Below, piece after piece: positions 41,039 to 49,956 of a stretch of 64,000 nucleotides of DNA (positions within the stretch are counted from its first letter, which is position 1; each line of letters opens with the position of its first letter). The notes beneath the pieces were generated by a model. That model worked only from the letters and a program-made list of their open reading frames with translations. It was not told where the DNA came from and ran no database searches. Source of the DNA: Sandaracinaceae bacterium (GTDB lineage Bacteria; Myxococcota_A; Polyangia; Polyangiales; Houyiibacteriaceae). Both the position numbers and the translations under genes were made by a program. The stretch spans positions 1 to 64,000 of the forward strand of contig JADJJE010000022.1 of assembly GCA_016706685.1 (NCBI GenBank). Reading direction: 5' to 3'.

Positions 41039-42661
41039 ATGACCGTCGCCGATTTGATCCCCCTCGGGGCCGTACGGACGTCTACCCCCCCAGCGTTCGA
41101 GGCCTCCGCGCTCGTCGCGGCTGCGCACGCATTCCGTCGTCCTGCCTTCATCGTCCGTGACCCGCAGAGCGGCACCGTGGGCGTCGCCCTCGAGGGTGAC
41201 GCGCTCTCCACCCGCGAGCTGAACGGCCACCCCACGTTCCCGCTGCTGGGCTCGCTGCCCGCGCTGTACCCCGAGTGGCTGGGCGACCGCGGGTTCAACG
41301 AGGTGCACGGCACGCGCTTCGCGTACATCGCCGGCGCCATGGCCAACGGCATCGCCACCACGGACTTGGTCATCGCCATGGCCGAGAACGGGATGATCGG
41401 GTTCTTCGGCTCGGCCGGGCTCGTGCGCCCGCGCGTGGAAGCGGCGCTCGACACGCTGACCGCGCGCCTCGGCGACCGGCTGCCGTGGGGCATGAACTTG
41501 ATCCACTCGCCCAACGAGCCGGACCTCGAGGAGTCCATCGCGGACCTGTACATCCGGCGCGGCGTGCGGCGCGTCTCCGCGTCGGCCTACATGGGCCTCA
41601 CCGAGCCCATCGTGCGCTACGCGTGCACGGGTCTGCGCCGTGGGCCCGAGGGTCGCATCGAGCGGCAGAACTACGTGTTCGCCAAGATCAGCCGGCCCGA
41701 GACGGCGCGGCGCTTCTTGATGCCGGCCCCCAAGGCCATCCTGGACGCGCTGGTCAGCAAGGGGCAGCTCACGCGCGAAGAGGCCGAGCTGGCCGCGCTC
41801 GTGCCGGTGGCCGAAGACGTCACCATGGAGGCCGACTCGGGTGGCCACACGGACAACCAGACGCTCACGGCGGTGTTCCCGGTGATCATGCGCCTGCGCG
41901 ACGACCTCACGCGCGAGTACGGCTACACGCGGCCCATTCGCGTGGGTGCGGCGGGCGGCCTCGGCACTCCGTCGGCCATCGCGGCGGCGTTCTCGCTGGG
42001 CGCGGCCTATGTGCTCACCGGCTCGGTGAACCAGGGCACGCTGCAGGGCGGCCTCTGTGAGCACGGCAAGCAGCTCTTGGCGCAGGCGGCCATGGGCGAT
42101 GTCATCATGGCGCCGTCGGCCGACATGTTCGAGCTGGGGGTCAAGGTGCAGGTGCTCAAGCGCGGCACGCTGTTCGGGCCACGCGCGCTCAAGCTCTACG
42201 AGATCTACACCCGTTACGAGAGCCTCGAAGCGCTGCCCGACGACGTGCGCGCGCCGCTCGAGAAGCAGATCCTGGGGCAGCCCTGGCAGACCGTGTGGCA
42301 GGGCACGCGCGACTTCTTCCTCACGCGCAACCCCGCCGAGGTGGCGCGCGCCGAGCGTGAGCCCAAGCACAAGATGGCGCTGGTGTTCCGCTGGTACCTG
42401 GGCCTGTCCTCCAAGTGGGCCATCAGCGGCGACGAGACGCGCCGCATGGACTACCAGATCTGGTGTGGCCCCGCGCAGGGCGCCTTCAACGACTGGGTGC
42501 GCGGCAGCTTCTTGGAAGCGCCCAGCGCGCGTGACGCCGTCCAGATCGCCTTCAACTTGCTGGAGGGCGCCGCGGTCATCACGCGCGCTCAGCAGCTCCG
42601 CTCCTACGGCGTGCCCATGCCCGCGGCCGCCTTCGACTTCTCCCCCCGACCTCTCGCGTGA
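41039..42661 (+). CDS. pfa1: PUFA synthase subunit Pfa1: enoyl reductase (PfaD-type)
   Basis: 540-residue FMN-dependent enoyl reductase of the nitronate-monooxygenase-like TIM-barrel family, the trans-acting ER of bacterial PUFA synthases. Seen: YIAGAMANGIATTDLVIAMA near the start, LIHSPNEPDLEES, EADSGGHTDNQ (the catalytic-loop GGH), the FMN-phosphate loop VGAAGGLGTPSAIAAAF and YVLTGSVNQGT. The extended C-terminal part (KWAISGDETRRMDYQIWCGP) is specific to PfaD proteins. It reduces enoyl chains held on the Pfa2 ACPs, in the cycles that give saturated carbons. The ATG at 41039 follows GGAG; an in-frame ATG at 41015 is possible. It ends GTGA, overlapping pfa2. Confidence 0.95.
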   Translation: MTVADLIPLGAVRTSTPPAFEASALVAAAHAFRRPAFIVRDPQSGTVGVALEGDALSTRELNGHPTFPLLGSLPALYPEWLGDRGFNEVHGTRFAYIAGAMANGIATTDLVIAMAENGMIGFFGSAGLVRPRVEAALDTLTARLGDRLPWGMNLIHSPNEPDLEESIADLYIRRGVRRVSASAYMGLTEPIVRYACTGLRRGPEGRIERQNYVFAKISRPETARRFLMPAPKAILDALVSKGQLTREEAELAALVPVAEDVTMEADSGGHTDNQTLTAVFPVIMRLRDDLTREYGYTRPIRVGAAGGLGTPSAIAAAFSLGAAYVLTGSVNQGTLQGGLCEHGKQLLAQAAMGDVIMAPSADMFELGVKVQVLKRGTLFGPRALKLYEIYTRYESLEALPDDVRAPLEKQILGQPWQTVWQGTRDFFLTRNPAEVARAEREPKHKMALVFRWYLGLSSKWAISGDETRRMDYQIWCGPAQGAFNDWVRGSFLEAPSARDAVQIAFNLLEGAAVITRAQQLRSYGVPMPAAAFDFSPRPLA

Positions 42662-45600
42662 ACCCCATGACCAAGACCAACGACTGCCCCATCGCGATCG
42701 TCGGCATCAGCTCCCTGATGCCGGGCTCCATCCACGCCGACGGCTTCTGGCGTGACATCCTCGGGGGCAAGGACCTGATCACGGACGTGCCCGCGTCGCA
42801 CTGGCTCATCGAGGACTACTACGATCCCGATCCCAGCGTGCCGGACAAGACCTACGCGAAGCGTGGCGCCTTCCTGCCGGACGTGGACTTCGACCCCATG
42901 GCGTGGGGCGTGCCGCCGAACATCGTGCCGGCCACCGACACCAACCAGCTGCTGGCGCTCATCGTGGCGAAGCAGGTGCTGGAAGACGCCGCGCGCGGGC
43001 AGTTCCAGGACATGGACCGCGAGAAGATGAGCATCATGCTCGGCGTCACCTCGGCGCAAGAGCTGCTGGGCTCCATGGTCAGCCGCCTGCAGCGCCCCAT
43101 CTGGGTGAAGGCGCTGCGTGACGCGGGCCTGCCCGAGAGCGAAGTGCAGAACGTCTGCGCGCGCATCTCGGCGGAGTACACGCCGTGGCAAGAGAGCACC
43201 TTCCCGGGCGTGCTGGGCAACGTGGTGGCGGGCCGCATCGCCAACCGCTTGGACCTGCACGGCACCAACTGCGTCACGGACGCGGCCTGCGCCAGCACGT
43301 TCTCGGCCTTGTCCATGGCGGTGAACGAGCTTCGTCTCGGTGACAGCGACCTCGCCATCGCGGGCGGCGCCGACACCATGAACGACATCTTCATGTACAT
43401 GTGCTTCAGCAAGACGCCCGCGCTGAGCCCGTCGGGAGACTGCCGTCCGTTCTCGGACCAGGCCGACGGCACCATGCTGGGCGAGGGCATCGCCATGGTG
43501 GCGCTCAAGCGCCTGAGCGACGCGGAGCGCGATGGCGACCGCGTGTACGCCGTGATCACCGGCATCGGCACGTCCAGCGACGGCCGCAGCAAGAGCGTCT
43601 ACGCGCCGGTCCCCGAGGGCCAGGCTCGCGCGCTGCGCCGCGCGTATGACCTCGCGGGCTATGGCCCCGACACCGTGGAGCTGGTGGAGGCTCACGGCAC
43701 GGGCACCAAGGCGGGCGACGCGGCCGAGTTCGGCGGCCTCGACACCGTGTGGAACGAGGCGGGTCGCGAAGACCGCCAGTGGTGCGCGCTCGGCTCCGTG
43801 AAGTCGCAGATCGGCCACACCAAGGCGGCGGCCGGCGCGGCGGGTCTCATCAAGGCGGTCATGGCGCTGCACCACAAGGTGCTGCCGCCCACCACCAAGG
43901 TGGATGCGCCCAACCCCAAGCTGAAGCTCGAGCAGAGCGCGTTCTACCTGCCCACCAAGGCGCGCCCGTGGGTGCGCGGCAGCGATCACCCGCGCCGCGC
44001 GTCGGTCAGCTCGTTCGGCTTCGGCGGCAGCAACTTCCACATCGCCCTCGAGGAGTACACGGGCGCGAGCGCGCGGCAGGACCGCACGCGGGCCTATGTC
44101 AGCGAGCTGGTGGTGGTGACCGGTGGCAGCGCGGCCGACGTGGCGGCCAAGTGCCGTGCGCTCGCGGGTGAGGTGGAGGCCTGCACCGACGCGGGCATGC
44201 TCATGTTCCTGGCGCAGGCGTCTCAGCTGGCGTTCGACGCCGCCGCTTCGCAGCACGGCGCGCGCGTGGCCGTGGTGGCCAAGAGCGAGGCCGAGCTGGT
44301 GCAGAAGCTGCGGCAGGCGGCCGAGCTGGCCGACAAGGGCGTGGCGAGTGACCGCCCGGGGGGAGTGTCCTTCGGCCTGGGTGTCCACGACGGCGGTGTT
44401 GCGCTGCTCTTCCCGGGGCAGGGCAGCCAGTACATCGAGATGGGTCGCGAGGTCGCGGTCTCGTTCGAAGAGGTGCGCTCCGCGTGGGACACGGCGGCCA
44501 GCCTCGCGCTCGCCAGCGACAAGCTGCACGACGTGGTCTTCCCGCGCTCGCAGTTCACCACCGACGAGCAGAAGCGCGCGGCGGACAAGCTGACCGCCAC
44601 CGAGTGGGCGCAGCCCGCCATCGGCACGCACAGCCTCGGGCTCTTGCGCTTGCTGCGCGCGCTCGGTGTCACGCCGGCCGCCGTGGGCGGCCACAGCTTC
44701 GGTGAGGTCATGGCGCTCGCCGCCGCAGGGGCCATCAGCGAGAGCGACGCCATCCGCATTGCACGTCGCCGTGGCGAGCTGATGCGCGACGCGGCGCAGA
44801 CGCCCGGCTCCATGCTGGCCGTCACGGCCACGGTGGAGGTGCTGCGCCCCAAGCTCGAAGCCTACGGCGAGGACGTGGTCATCGCGAACCACAACGCGCC
44901 GGAGCAGGTGGTGCTCTCGGGCCCCACGGCCGCCATCGACGCGGTGGAAGCCAAGCTCAAGGCCGACGGCCTGCGCGCCACGCGCCTCTCGGTGGCCACG
45001 GCGTTCCACAGCAAGGTGGTCTCCGCGTCCACGGTGCCGTTCAAGGAGTTCCTGGCGGACATCGCGTTCACGGCGCCGAGCGTGCCCGTGTACGCCAACT
45101 CGGAGGCCGCGCCCTATCCGGCGGACCCGGCCGCCGCGCGCGCCATCCTGGGCCAGCAGATCGCGGAGCCCGTGCGCTTCGTGGAGCAGGTGCGCGCCAT
45201 GCACGCCGCTGGCTGCCGCACCTTCGTGGAGGTGGGGCCGGGCTCGGTGCTCACGGGTTTGGTGGGCCGCATCCTGGGTGACGTGCCGCACAGCGCCATC
45301 GCCCTCGACCGCAAGGGCAAGGACGGCGAAGAGGCGCTCGTGCAGTCGCTCGCCAAGCTGGTGGCGGCGGGCGTGCCCATGACGCTCGCGCCGCTGTCCG
45401 CGGGGCTGCGTGTGGCCGAGGATCCGCGCTTGCGCGTGAAGCCCAAGATGGCCCTCAAGCTGAACGGCTCCAACTACGACAAGCCATACCCGCCGAAGGG
45501 CGGCGCGGCGGCGCTGCCGAAGCCCAACCCCGAGCGCGTGGTGGCGCCGGTGGTGGCTGCGGCTCCTGCGAAGGTGGCCGCTCCGAGCGCGCCTGCCGTG

Positions 45601-48600
45601 GCTCGTGCCTCGGCGCCGGTGGTGACTCACACCGAGCCCACCGTGGCTCGCGTGGCGCCCGCGCCCGTGGCGCAGCCCGTGCCCGTGGCGCAGCCGGTGC
45701 ATTCCGCGCCCGTCGCCGCTCCCGTGATGGCGCACAGCCCCGTGGGGGCCAGCTCCGACTGGCTCGCTGCCTATGCAGCCATCCAGCAGCAGACCGCCGA
45801 GGCGCACTCGGCGTTCCAGTCGGCCATGGCGCAGTCGCACTCGGCGTTCCTGCAGTCCGCGCAGACCTCGGTGTTCGGCATGACCACGCTCGCGGGCGTG
45901 GGTGTGGTGGCTCCCACGGCGGTCGCAACGCCGGCGTTCGCGCCGCTCGCAACGCCGGTCTTCGCGGCTCCCGTTCCTGCCGTGCATGTGGTACCCGCGG
46001 CGGCTGGCCCCGTCGCTCCGGCCCCCACCGTGGCGGCGCCAGCGCCGGCTCCCGCTGTGGCGGCCCCAGCGCCCGTGCGCGCTGCAGCGCCTGCGCCCGT
46101 GCAAGCGGCGCCCGTCGTGGCCGCGAAGAGCGTCGCCGCGCCCGCTGCGGCCGCGCCCACGCCCGGTCGTGACCTGCGCAAGCTCATGCTGCAGGTGGTG
46201 TCGGACAAGACCGGCTACCCCGAGGAGATGCTGGGGCTCGAGATGGACCTCGAGGCCGACCTGGGCGTGGACTCCATCAAGCGCGTCGAGATCCTGAGCA
46301 CCATGCGCGAGCGCGAGCCCGGTCTGCCGGACGTGGACGCGGGCGAGATGGCCAAGTTGCGCACCCTGGGCGAGATCGTGGCCTACATGGGCGCGAGCGG
46401 GCCGGTCGGCGCGAGCGTGGCTCCTGCGGCCGCAGCTCCCGTGGCGGCGACCAAGTCGGCTGCGCCGGGGCGTGATCTCCACAAGCTCATGCTGCAGGTG
46501 GTGTCCGAGAAGACGGGCTACCCCGAGGAGATGCTGGGCCTCGAGATGGACCTCGAGGCCGACCTGGGCGTGGACTCCATCAAGCGGGTGGAGATCCTGA
46601 GCACCATGCGCGAGCGCGAGCCGGGGCTTCCGGACGTGGACGCGGGCGAGATGGCCAAGCTGCGCACGCTGGGCGAGATCGTGGCCTACATGGGCGCGAG
46701 CGGTCCGGTCGCCACGAGCGCTGCGGCGGCTCCTGTGGCTGTTGCTGTGGCGGCCCCGAAGGCAGCCGGTCGCGACCTGCATCAGCTGATGCTGCAGGTG
46801 GTGTCGGAGAAGACGGGCTACCCCACGGAGATGCTGGGGCTCGAGATGGACCTCGAGGCCGACCTGGGCGTGGACTCCATCAAGCGGGTGGAGATCCTGA
46901 GCACCATGCGCGAGCGCGAGCCGGGGCTTCCGGACGTGGACGCGGGCGAGATGGCCAAGCTGCGCACGCTCGGTGAGATCGTGACGTACATGGGCGGCAG
47001 CGCGAGCGCGGCCCCTGCGGCCGTGGCGGCTCCGGTGTCAGCGGCGGCTCCGAAGGCGGCCGGGCGCGACCTGCACCAGCTGATGCTGCAGGTGGTGTCG
47101 GAGAAGACGGGCTACCCCACGGAGATGCTGGGCCTCGAGATGGACCTCGAGGCCGACCTGGGCGTGGACTCCATCAAGCGTGTCGAGATCCTGAGCACCA
47201 TGCGCGAGCGCGAGCCGGGGCTTCCGGACGTGGACGCGGGCGAGATGGCCAAGCTGCGCACGCTCGGTGAGATCGTGACGTACATGGGCGGCAGCGCGAG
47301 CGCGACCCCTGCGGCCGTGGCGGCCCCGGTGGCAGCGGCGGCTCCGAAGGCGGCCGGGCGCGACCTTCACCAGCTGATGCTGCAGGTGGTGTCGGAGAAG
47401 ACGGGCTACCCCACGGAGATGCTGGGCCTCGAGATGGACCTCGAAGCGGACCTGGGCGTGGACTCCATCAAGCGGGTGGAGATCCTGAGCACCATGCGCG
47501 AGCGCGAGCCGGGTCTTCCGGACGTGGACGCGGGCGAGATGGCCAAGCTGCGCACGCTCGGTGAGATCGTGACGTACATGGGCGGCAGCGCGAGCGCTGC
47601 GTCCAGTGCCCCAGCGGTCAGCCAGTCGGTCGCGGCGCCCGTCGCCGTCAGCGTCCCCTCGGCGGCCCTCGGTCGCTTTCCCCTGCGCCTAGTCAGCGCC
47701 CCCGCGCTCGGCTTCTCGCTGCCCGGCCTCTACCGCGTGAAGCGGCTGGCCATCACCTCGGAGGGCACCGGCGTCGCCGAGGCCCTCGCGGCGCAGCTCG
47801 CTTCCCAGGGCGTGCGGGCCGAGGTCGTCCATGCAGTCTCCGAGCTCGCCGCCGATGTCGACGGCGTCATCTTCCTCGGCGGCCTCTCTGCCATGGCCGA
47901 CGTGGACGCCGCGCTCGCCGTGCAGCGCGAGGCGTTCTTGGCTGCCAAGCGCCTGGCCGCGGGTGCCAGCCAGCGTCCCTCGGTGTTCGTCACCGTGCAG
48001 GACACCGGGGGTGACTTCGGCCTCGGCGGCTCGCCGCGCGCGTGGCTCGGTGGTCTGCCGGGCCTCGTGAAGACCGCCGCGCTCGAGTGGTCGGACGTGG
48101 GCGCGCGCGCCATCGACTTGGACCTCGGTGAGCTCCCGGCGGCCGACGTCGGCGCGCTCATCGCCCAAGAGCTCCTGGCCGGCGGCCTAGAGATCGAGGT
48201 GGCTCTCACCCCCACGGCCAGCGACAAGCGCCACACGCTCGAGAGCTACCGTGAGGACCTCGACCCGAACGCCGATGCCACGCCGCGCCTCGGGCCCACC
48301 GACGTGGTGCTGGCCTCCGGCGGCGCCCGCGGCGTCACGGCGCGCACGCTGGTCGCGCTGGCCCAGAAGACCTGCGCGCGCTTCGTGCTGCTGGGTCGCA
48401 GCCCGCTCACCGAAGAGCCCGCCTCTGTGCGTGGGCTCACTGCCGATGCAGACCTCAAGCGCGCGCTCCTGGGCGACGCCAAGGCGCGCGGCGAGGCCAT
48501 CACCCCCGCAGGTCTCGGCCAGCAGGTGGCTGCCATCCGCGGCGCCCGTGAGGTGCACCAGACGCTCGCCGACATCGAGGCCGCTGGCGGCCTGGTGCGC

Positions 48601-49956
48601 TACGTGCCGGTGGACGTGCTCGACGAGGCCGGCATCGCCAGCGCGCTCGAGAGCGTGCGCGCCGAGTGGGGCCCCATCACGGCGGTCGTCCACGGCGCGG
48701 GTCTGCTCGCCGACAAGCGCATCGATGACAAGACCGTGGAGCAGTTCGAGCGCGTCTTCCGCACCAAGGTGGACGGCCTGCGCGTGCTGCTCTCGGCCAC
48801 GCGCCGCGACCCGCTCAAGGCGCTGGTCATGTTCTCGTCGGTGGCCGGTCGCTGCGGCAACCAGGGCCAGTGCGACTACGCCATGGCCAACGAGACGCTC
48901 AACAAGGTGGCCGCGCTCGAGAAGCTGCGGCGCGGCGGCGACCTCAGCGTCAAGTCGCTCAACTGGGGCCCGTGGGAGGGCGGCATGGTCACGCCCGAGC
49001 TGAAGGCGCACTTCGACGCCATGGGCGTGCCGCTCATCCCGCTCGAGGTCGGCGCGCGCATGCTGGTGGACGAGCTGCGCGTCAGCACCAGCACGGCCCC
49101 CGTGGAGATCGTGCTGGGCGGTCAGCCTCGCCCCGAGTCGCTGCTGGACGTGGGCGGCGCCGAGCGTGACAAGGTCTTCAACCTGCGCGTGCATCGCGTC
49201 ACGCACCCCTACCTCGACCACCACCGCGTGAAGGGTGTGGCCGTGGTGCCCGTGGTGCTCGTGCTCGAGTGGTTCGCGCGTGCGGCGCGTGCGGCGTGCC
49301 CGGAGCTGCTCTTCGTGGGCTGCCGCGACGTGAAGGTGCTCAAGGGCATCACCCTGCCGGAGTTCGACGGCGCCGGTGACCGCTTCGAGGTGCACGCCCG
49401 CAAGATGAGCAACGGCGTGGGCGCGCTCTACGCGCTCGAGCTGCGCTCGGTCAGCGGCACGCGCCACTACATGGCCACCGCGGTGCTCGAGCCGCAGCGC
49501 CCCACGCCCCGTCCGCTCAAGGCGCCTCCGCAGGGCCTCGGCCCCATCCGCCCCAGCGTCTACGCCGAGGACGGCAGCGGCGTGCTCTTCCACGGAGAAG
49601 ACTTTCGCGTGGTGCGCGACGTGCAGCTGGGCACCGACGGCCTGTCCGCCTTGCTGGTGGGCACACACGAGAAGGCCTGGCTCCCCGACACGTGGCAGAC
49701 CGACCCGGCGCTGCTCGACGGGGGCCTGCAGCTCGCGCTGCTGTGGACCGAGCACGCGCTCGGCCGCGCCTCGCTGCCCACGGGCCTCGGCGCGCTGCAC
49801 GTCTACAAGCCCGGCGCCCCCGCCGGTGAGCTGCGCGCCACGCTGCACGCCCGCGAGGCCACCAGCGCGAAGGCGGTGACCGACGTGTCGTTCGTCGATG
49901 CGGGTGGCGAGCTCGTGGCGTCGCTCGAGGGCGTCGAGACCCACGTCCTCCCGTGA
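42658..49956 (+). CDS. pfa2: PUFA synthase subunit Pfa2: KS-AT-5xACP-KR-DH
   Basis: 2432-residue iterative synthase. Domains in order: ketosynthase (~5-470; C211 in TDAACAS, EAHGTGT, IGHTKAAAG); malonyl-CoA acyltransferase (~580-900; LLFPGQGSQ, S680 in GGHSFGE); an Ala/Pro-rich linker; five ACPs with phosphopantetheine serines S1206, S1307, S1407, S1505 and S1603 (LGVDSIKRVEI); ketoreductase (~1880-2130; ASGGARGVTA, VVHGAG, Y2074 in YAMANE); and a C-terminal PKS-type dehydratase-like region (~2175-2430; THPYLDHHRVKG, LFHGEDFR). The parallel ACPs are known in this family to raise PUFA titre. The GTG at 42658 overlaps the pfa1 stop, and an ATG lies three codons on. The gene's end overlaps pfa3 in the same GTGA manner, so the three are coupled. 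Confidence 0.96.
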   Translation: MNPMTKTNDCPIAIVGISSLMPGSIHADGFWRDILGGKDLITDVPASHWLIEDYYDPDPSVPDKTYAKRGAFLPDVDFDPMAWGVPPNIVPATDTNQLLALIVAKQVLEDAARGQFQDMDREKMSIMLGVTSAQELLGSMVSRLQRPIWVKALRDAGLPESEVQNVCARISAEYTPWQESTFPGVLGNVVAGRIANRLDLHGTNCVTDAACASTFSALSMAVNELRLGDSDLAIAGGADTMNDIFMYMCFSKTPALSPSGDCRPFSDQADGTMLGEGIAMVALKRLSDAERDGDRVYAVITGIGTSSDGRSKSVYAPVPEGQARALRRAYDLAGYGPDTVELVEAHGTGTKAGDAAEFGGLDTVWNEAGREDRQWCALGSVKSQIGHTKAAAGAAGLIKAVMALHHKVLPPTTKVDAPNPKLKLEQSAFYLPTKARPWVRGSDHPRRASVSSFGFGGSNFHIALEEYTGASARQDRTRAYVSELVVVTGGSAADVAAKCRALAGEVEACTDAGMLMFLAQASQLAFDAAASQHGARVAVVAKSEAELVQKLRQAAELADKGVASDRPGGVSFGLGVHDGGVALLFPGQGSQYIEMGREVAVSFEEVRSAWDTAASLALASDKLHDVVFPRSQFTTDEQKRAADKLTATEWAQPAIGTHSLGLLRLLRALGVTPAAVGGHSFGEVMALAAAGAISESDAIRIARRRGELMRDAAQTPGSMLAVTATVEVLRPKLEAYGEDVVIANHNAPEQVVLSGPTAAIDAVEAKLKADGLRATRLSVATAFHSKVVSASTVPFKEFLADIAFTAPSVPVYANSEAAPYPADPAAARAILGQQIAEPVRFVEQVRAMHAAGCRTFVEVGPGSVLTGLVGRILGDVPHSAIALDRKGKDGEEALVQSLAKLVAAGVPMTLAPLSAGLRVAEDPRLRVKPKMALKLNGSNYDKPYPPKGGAAALPKPNPERVVAPVVAAAPAKVAAPSAPAVARASAPVVTHTEPTVARVAPAPVAQPVPVAQPVHSAPVAAPVMAHSPVGASSDWLAAYAAIQQQTAEAHSAFQSAMAQSHSAFLQSAQTSVFGMTTLAGVGVVAPTAVATPAFAPLATPVFAAPVPAVHVVPAAAGPVAPAPTVAAPAPAPAVAAPAPVRAAAPAPVQAAPVVAAKSVAAPAAAAPTPGRDLRKLMLQVVSDKTGYPEEMLGLEMDLEADLGVDSIKRVEILSTMREREPGLPDVDAGEMAKLRTLGEIVAYMGASGPVGASVAPAAAAPVAATKSAAPGRDLHKLMLQVVSEKTGYPEEMLGLEMDLEADLGVDSIKRVEILSTMREREPGLPDVDAGEMAKLRTLGEIVAYMGASGPVATSAAAAPVAVAVAAPKAAGRDLHQLMLQVVSEKTGYPTEMLGLEMDLEADLGVDSIKRVEILSTMREREPGLPDVDAGEMAKLRTLGEIVTYMGGSASAAPAAVAAPVSAAAPKAAGRDLHQLMLQVVSEKTGYPTEMLGLEMDLEADLGVDSIKRVEILSTMREREPGLPDVDAGEMAKLRTLGEIVTYMGGSASATPAAVAAPVAAAAPKAAGRDLHQLMLQVVSEKTGYPTEMLGLEMDLEADLGVDSIKRVEILSTMREREPGLPDVDAGEMAKLRTLGEIVTYMGGSASAASSAPAVSQSVAAPVAVSVPSAALGRFPLRLVSAPALGFSLPGLYRVKRLAITSEGTGVAEALAAQLASQGVRAEVVHAVSELAADVDGVIFLGGLSAMADVDAALAVQREAFLAAKRLAAGASQRPSVFVTVQDTGGDFGLGGSPRAWLGGLPGLVKTAALEWSDVGARAIDLDLGELPAADVGALIAQELLAGGLEIEVALTPTASDKRHTLESYREDLDPNADATPRLGPTDVVLASGGARGVTARTLVALAQKTCARFVLLGRSPLTEEPASVRGLTADADLKRALLGDAKARGEAITPAGLGQQVAAIRGAREVHQTLADIEAAGGLVRYVPVDVLDEAGIASALESVRAEWGPITAVVHGAGLLADKRIDDKTVEQFERVFRTKVDGLRVLLSATRRDPLKALVMFSSVAGRCGNQGQCDYAMANETLNKVAALEKLRRGGDLSVKSLNWGPWEGGMVTPELKAHFDAMGVPLIPLEVGARMLVDELRVSTSTAPVEIVLGGQPRPESLLDVGGAERDKVFNLRVHRVTHPYLDHHRVKGVAVVPVVLVLEWFARAARAACPELLFVGCRDVKVLKGITLPEFDGAGDRFEVHARKMSNGVGALYALELRSVSGTRHYMATAVLEPQRPTPRPLKAPPQGLGPIRPSVYAEDGSGVLFHGEDFRVVRDVQLGTDGLSALLVGTHEKAWLPDTWQTDPALLDGGLQLALLWTEHALGRASLPTGLGALHVYKPGAPAGELRATLHAREATSAKAVTDVSFVDAGGELVASLEGVETHVLP
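46165..47590 (+). repeat. five tandem ~300-bp ACP-coding repeats in pfa2
   Basis: Five in-frame units of 98-101 codons each encode an ACP plus a short Ala/Pro linker. Units 3, 4 and 5 (from about 46765) are nearly identical at nucleotide level, differing at only a few synonymous sites in the domain. Unit 1 is the most diverged (LRKLML and SDKTGYPEE against LHQLML and SEKTGYPTE). Such near-identity indicates recent duplication or ongoing gene conversion. Confidence 0.95.

Noticed and set aside
42604..46782. Very long minus-strand open frame opposite pfa2 (1392 codons)
   Set aside because: It is His/Arg/Gly-rich off-frame sequence opposite a perfectly conserved megasynthase; high GC makes antisense frames stay open.
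46165..47590. Regularly spaced repeats considered as a CRISPR array
   Set aside because: Units are ~300 bp, in frame, and encode ACP domains with the DSIK phosphopantetheine motif.
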